A DNA stretch of 64,000 nt, taken from positions 1,054,001 to 1,118,000 of the forward strand of contig NZ_JAUMKD010000001.1 of the NCBI RefSeq assembly GCF_030519475.1. Reading direction: 5' to 3'. Positions 62,601 through 64,000 of this stretch are shown here, piece by piece. Origin of the DNA: Micromonospora sp. C28SCA-DRY-2 (GTDB taxonomy: Bacteria; Actinomycetota; Actinomycetes; Mycobacteriales; Micromonosporaceae). How positions within the stretch are numbered: the first letter of the stretch is position 1; every line of letters starts with the position of its first letter. A program made the translations under genes and the position numbers. Below the pieces are notes generated by a model. That model searched no databases and was not told the origin of the DNA. It saw only the letters and a program-made list of their open reading frames with translations.

Positions 62601-64000
62601 GGACCGGTCGCCGCCGCGCGACTCGCCCCGCCACCTGCCGTGGTCGCACCCTCAGCAGGAGACGGACCGGTCGTCGCCACGCCGCTCAACCCGCTCCCGG
62701 CGGCAGTCACGCCCGCCGCGGCGGACACCGGCCCAGCGGTCGCCACGCCGCTCGACCCGCTACCGGGCATGGTCGACGCCGGACCGCCCGTCGCCGGCAG
62801 GCCGGCGCCGCCCCCCGCGTCCGCACCCGACGCCACCGAACCACCGGTCAGCGCCCCGGCCGCCGGCTGGGCCGGCGCGGCCGCCGACAGGGCCGGACCG
62901 GCCTGGGACGGAGCACCGTCCACGGTCGGGCTGCCGGCGAAGCGAGCGCCGTCCGCCACGGAAGCGCCGGCCCCACCGGACGCCGACGTAGCCGGCGCGG
63001 CACCGCCCGCGTCGGCAGCCGAAGGGCTCTGGTCGGCGGAGCGAGCGAGATCGGCCGCCGGCGCCGGGGACGACACCGTCTCGACCCCCGACCCGCTCCG
63101 CTGCGCCGGAACCACCCCCTCCGCCGGGAGCGCGGGCACCGGAGGCGCCGAGGGCTCCGCGTCGAGCCGGGCGGCAGGGGTGGGCAGGCTTCCCGCCGCC
63201 CCGGCCAGCGCGCTCAACTGCCCGTCCAGCCGGCTCCGCAGCGCCGCGTCCGCCTGCCCGGTGACCGAGCCGCGCGCCCCCGAGACGGCGGCGCGCGCGG
63301 CGTCCTCGACCGACGTGAGGCCCTGGCCGGTGGCCAGGCTGGCGGCCTGCTCGGCCAGCACCTCACCGGCCATCTCCCGGGTCAGGTGCTCGCCGACCCG
63401 CGCCGCGGGCCCGCTGGCATGCCGGCCCAGCCCGGCCAGCGGCGCCACCGCCCCGCCGGCCAGGCCGCCGACCGCCGAGGTGCCCAGGTCGGCGACATCC
63501 AGGCCGTGCCGGCGGCCGGTCGTGTTCTGGTACGCCTGGGTGGCGAGGTTGACCCCCGACTCCTCCCCCGCCTCGGCCAGCCCGCCGAGCGCGGCGCGCC
63601 GGGCCAGCCCTCGGGCGCCGTCCCGGGCGACCTCCTTGGCGGCCCGTTCGCCGGCCTCCTGGAGCCCCTGCCGCAGCGACTTGCGGGCCAGCTGACCCAT
63701 CAGCCGCTGGAAGATCCGCTGCACGATCAGCCGGCTGGCGGTGATCGCCGCCCCGGCGGCCGGCGATGCCGCACCGGCGGTGAGCACGGTGGCGACGGCC
63801 AGCGTGAGCAGCTCGACCACCAGGATGCCCAGCTCGATCCAGACCTCGAGCTTGGCGGCCTCGATGTCGCAGCCGCACTCCTCCACCAGGCGGCCCAGGT
63901 CGGCGCTGATCGCCAGCAGCACCGGCAGCGGGGCGTCGTCCCCCTCGGCCACCCGGCGCCAGGCGGTGTCGAACGCGGCCGCGACGGCACCGACGCCGCC
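59684..64000 (-). CDS. Giant polymorphic toxin with Tox-PL (glutamine deamidase) and RelA/SpoT-like domains, N-terminus outside window
   Basis: The frame is open to the right edge, giving 1438 visible residues (numbered from the first visible codon); the true start is beyond 64000. Residues 1-290 are Ala-rich helices with a hydrophobic stretch near 50-80 (LGILVVELLTLAVATVL), like the N-terminal part of CpnT-type ESX effectors. A Pro/Ala/Ser linker follows, with a 22-residue unit (GPVSAAAGVPTAGSGSSGV and variants) repeated about five times at 423-520, then a charged helical segment. A papain-fold Tox-PL domain has Cys818 (RGINCLDCTLSLFDTW), His923 (GGSHIWVALNQHG) and Asp938 (LYLDPQTGR). The C-terminal domain resembles RelA/SpoT synthetases: SRLKDLAAAKV with Asp1309, SGYRDVLLRL, GHVAELRLHL with Glu1369, and EHALYKIRR. 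The immunity gene overlaps the stop. Confidence 0.85.
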   Translation of the reverse strand, partial: GGVGAVAAAFDTAWRRVAEGDDAPLPVLLAISADLGRLVEECGCDIEAAKLEVWIELGILVVELLTLAVATVLTAGAASPAAGAAITASRLIVQRIFQRLMGQLARKSLRQGLQEAGERAAKEVARDGARGLARRAALGGLAEAGEESGVNLATQAYQNTTGRRHGLDVADLGTSAVGGLAGGAVAPLAGLGRHASGPAARVGEHLTREMAGEVLAEQAASLATGQGLTSVEDAARAAVSGARGSVTGQADAALRSRLDGQLSALAGAAGSLPTPAARLDAEPSAPPVPALPAEGVVPAQRSGSGVETVSSPAPAADLARSADQSPSAADAGGAAPATSASGGAGASVADGARFAGSPTVDGAPSQAGPALSAAAPAQPAAGALTGGSVASGADAGGGAGLPATGGPASTMPGSGSSGVATAGPVSAAAGVTAAGSGLSGVATTGPSPAEGATTAGGGASRAAATGPVSPAAGMPTAGSGSIGVAATGPVSGAAGVPTAGSGSSGGAANGPVSAAASVTTVGGGATARPAPPAAGVPTPGGEAHRSLPPSAGAVTLPTPAAGGTIDPGPPAPTTRFPLLAALAPVRPPTHAGPTAPEHGGPPRPGPADRRAERWTIDREAFERRRYRGYYESQRAWFEEKRRLDEAARLRGRAEEHHQRARDYTIQARRLDHAGQPYLADRWQRYADDETRAYGECLDLADEVLAGTAVPSVVGVHDPLDFRRINDDVGDLAVGAVETADRSAVTGDDDPPPIDRSRHYGRPGGLRPPLALHQTDVERRMPREPDGSVTRTADPRRGDWFRLLNDGGPAADPTRGINCLDCTLSLFDTWVHGRPRVSAPRTFDAYQDGDVTRPLDGERDGVGRIEDVTGGRFQRLCQPGSAMTAGERRHAMETGYRNLHDQLILGGHGSFAFVINSWEQGGSHIWVALNQHGTVLYLDPQTGRIGDQPLYRHSGAPQPRNAVDADVLVLGPDGRPMPMAGLRRGRFSARPDLPQYPLAVDDEGYGEPYVNRMHLLDGPGSAVPTGPDAIGPGDGEPGGTDGDRPGRLREERERARGHRLSAGTPVSAVIAESRVLDQVFAAGVTPYELAVEVDQPTLRRLTPDLDEAAADDLVRLFADPRVRDMLDRAWREPPRGEPMLAETLVRQLVERPDLVRMVLATPELSASLTARPLTLHHLASHQQAIDVLGDTLREISCRGAEAVAADGTPKPQPTLLTAEQRHVSVDLRAREQAALQPNFDGSRRNDEEYRLGYVRVLYAQAEVAQRELNRVALRLAGGRGTAGWRRAPKDHRRVLDKLVEYENDASRLKDLAAAKVQFQRLDDLYDALRELGRDPDVVVIGIEDRFLDPVRSGYRDVLLRLRMSNGHVAELRLHLDRLDRVAEWEHALYKIRRDLEALAEIHDRPLTARERAIRDGLLRREQEAFWRALGDEGSEASGR
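62440..62734. repeat. 66-bp (22-codon) tandem repeat in the toxin linker
   Basis: About five degenerate copies of a unit encoding GPVSxAAGVPTAGSGSSGVAAT lie in tandem. Copy-to-copy changes are mostly in frame. They lengthen the flexible linker before the Tox-PL domain. Confidence 0.8.

Overview
The window is chromosomal DNA of a high-GC actinobacterium, most likely a Micromonospora or a close relative in Micromonosporaceae. The grounds are the very GC-rich third codon positions, frequent GTG starts with ATGA/GTGA gene overlaps, leaderless-looking -10 boxes next to start codons, and two blocks of actinobacterial core synteny: ssrA-smpB-ftsX-ftsE-prfB, and secA-hpf-comF-lpqB-mtrB-mtrA with ahcY and manA/SIS/Trm112/PMM nearby, as in the Rv3240c-Rv3258c region of Mycobacterium tuberculosis. 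I see no transposase, integrase, prophage gene or CRISPR array.

Layout. 1-4.9 kb (minus): an edge-truncated Mg-chelatase-type AAA+ ATPase, a polytopic membrane protein, a NarL-type two-component pair and a hemerythrin. 5-11.5 kb: aldo/keto reductase, a membrane-anchored AA10 LPMO, a zinc-free bL36, an ECF41/SigJ sigma factor with a FAD oxidoreductase, a methyltransferase, a YnfA protein and a DUF2809 protein. 11.5-17 kb: a small zinc-binding protein, tRNA-Ala(GGC), YqgE, MTA phosphorylase, benzoylformate decarboxylase, a lipoprotein and a hemerythrin-like protein. 17-21 kb (minus): tmRNA, SmpB, FtsX, FtsE, RF2. 21-27.5 kb: PadR regulator, tryptophan dioxygenase, PruA, a membrane protein, a DUF6912-like protein, an excisionase-type HTH protein and an Rv3235-like protein. 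27.8-39.2 kb: SecA, two double-GNAT genes (plus strand), HPF, ComF and the LpqB-MtrB-MtrA envelope-signalling operon.

39.4-48.7 kb (mainly plus): a tightly overlapped MoxR/DUF58/DUF4129/DUF4350 operon facing a SpoIIM-like gene, then RDD, TPR and small membrane proteins, separated by tandem repeats. 48.9-55.8 kb (minus): AhcY behind a long foldable leader, ManA, a CDF cation transporter, a SIS-domain protein, a Trm112-like protein and phosphomannomutase; these supply methyl-cycle turnover and mannose-phosphate for envelope glycans. 55.9-59 kb: a repeat-rich single-pass membrane protein, endonuclease V with a low-complexity extension and a proline-rich membrane protein.

59-64 kb (minus): the main accessory locus. 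A giant polymorphic toxin runs off the right edge. It has an alanine-rich helical/hydrophobic N-terminal part, a 22-residue repeat linker, a papain-fold glutamine-deamidase (Tox-PL) domain and a C-terminal RelA/SpoT-like nucleotidyltransferase domain. It is followed by a GTGA-coupled probable immunity gene and a start-less coding remnant. This is the best candidate for an undescribed system. Other unusual features are a 63-bp near-perfect palindrome that encodes the C-terminus of the SpoIIM-like protein, in-frame 54-bp tandem repeats before prfB, and the structured ahcY leader.
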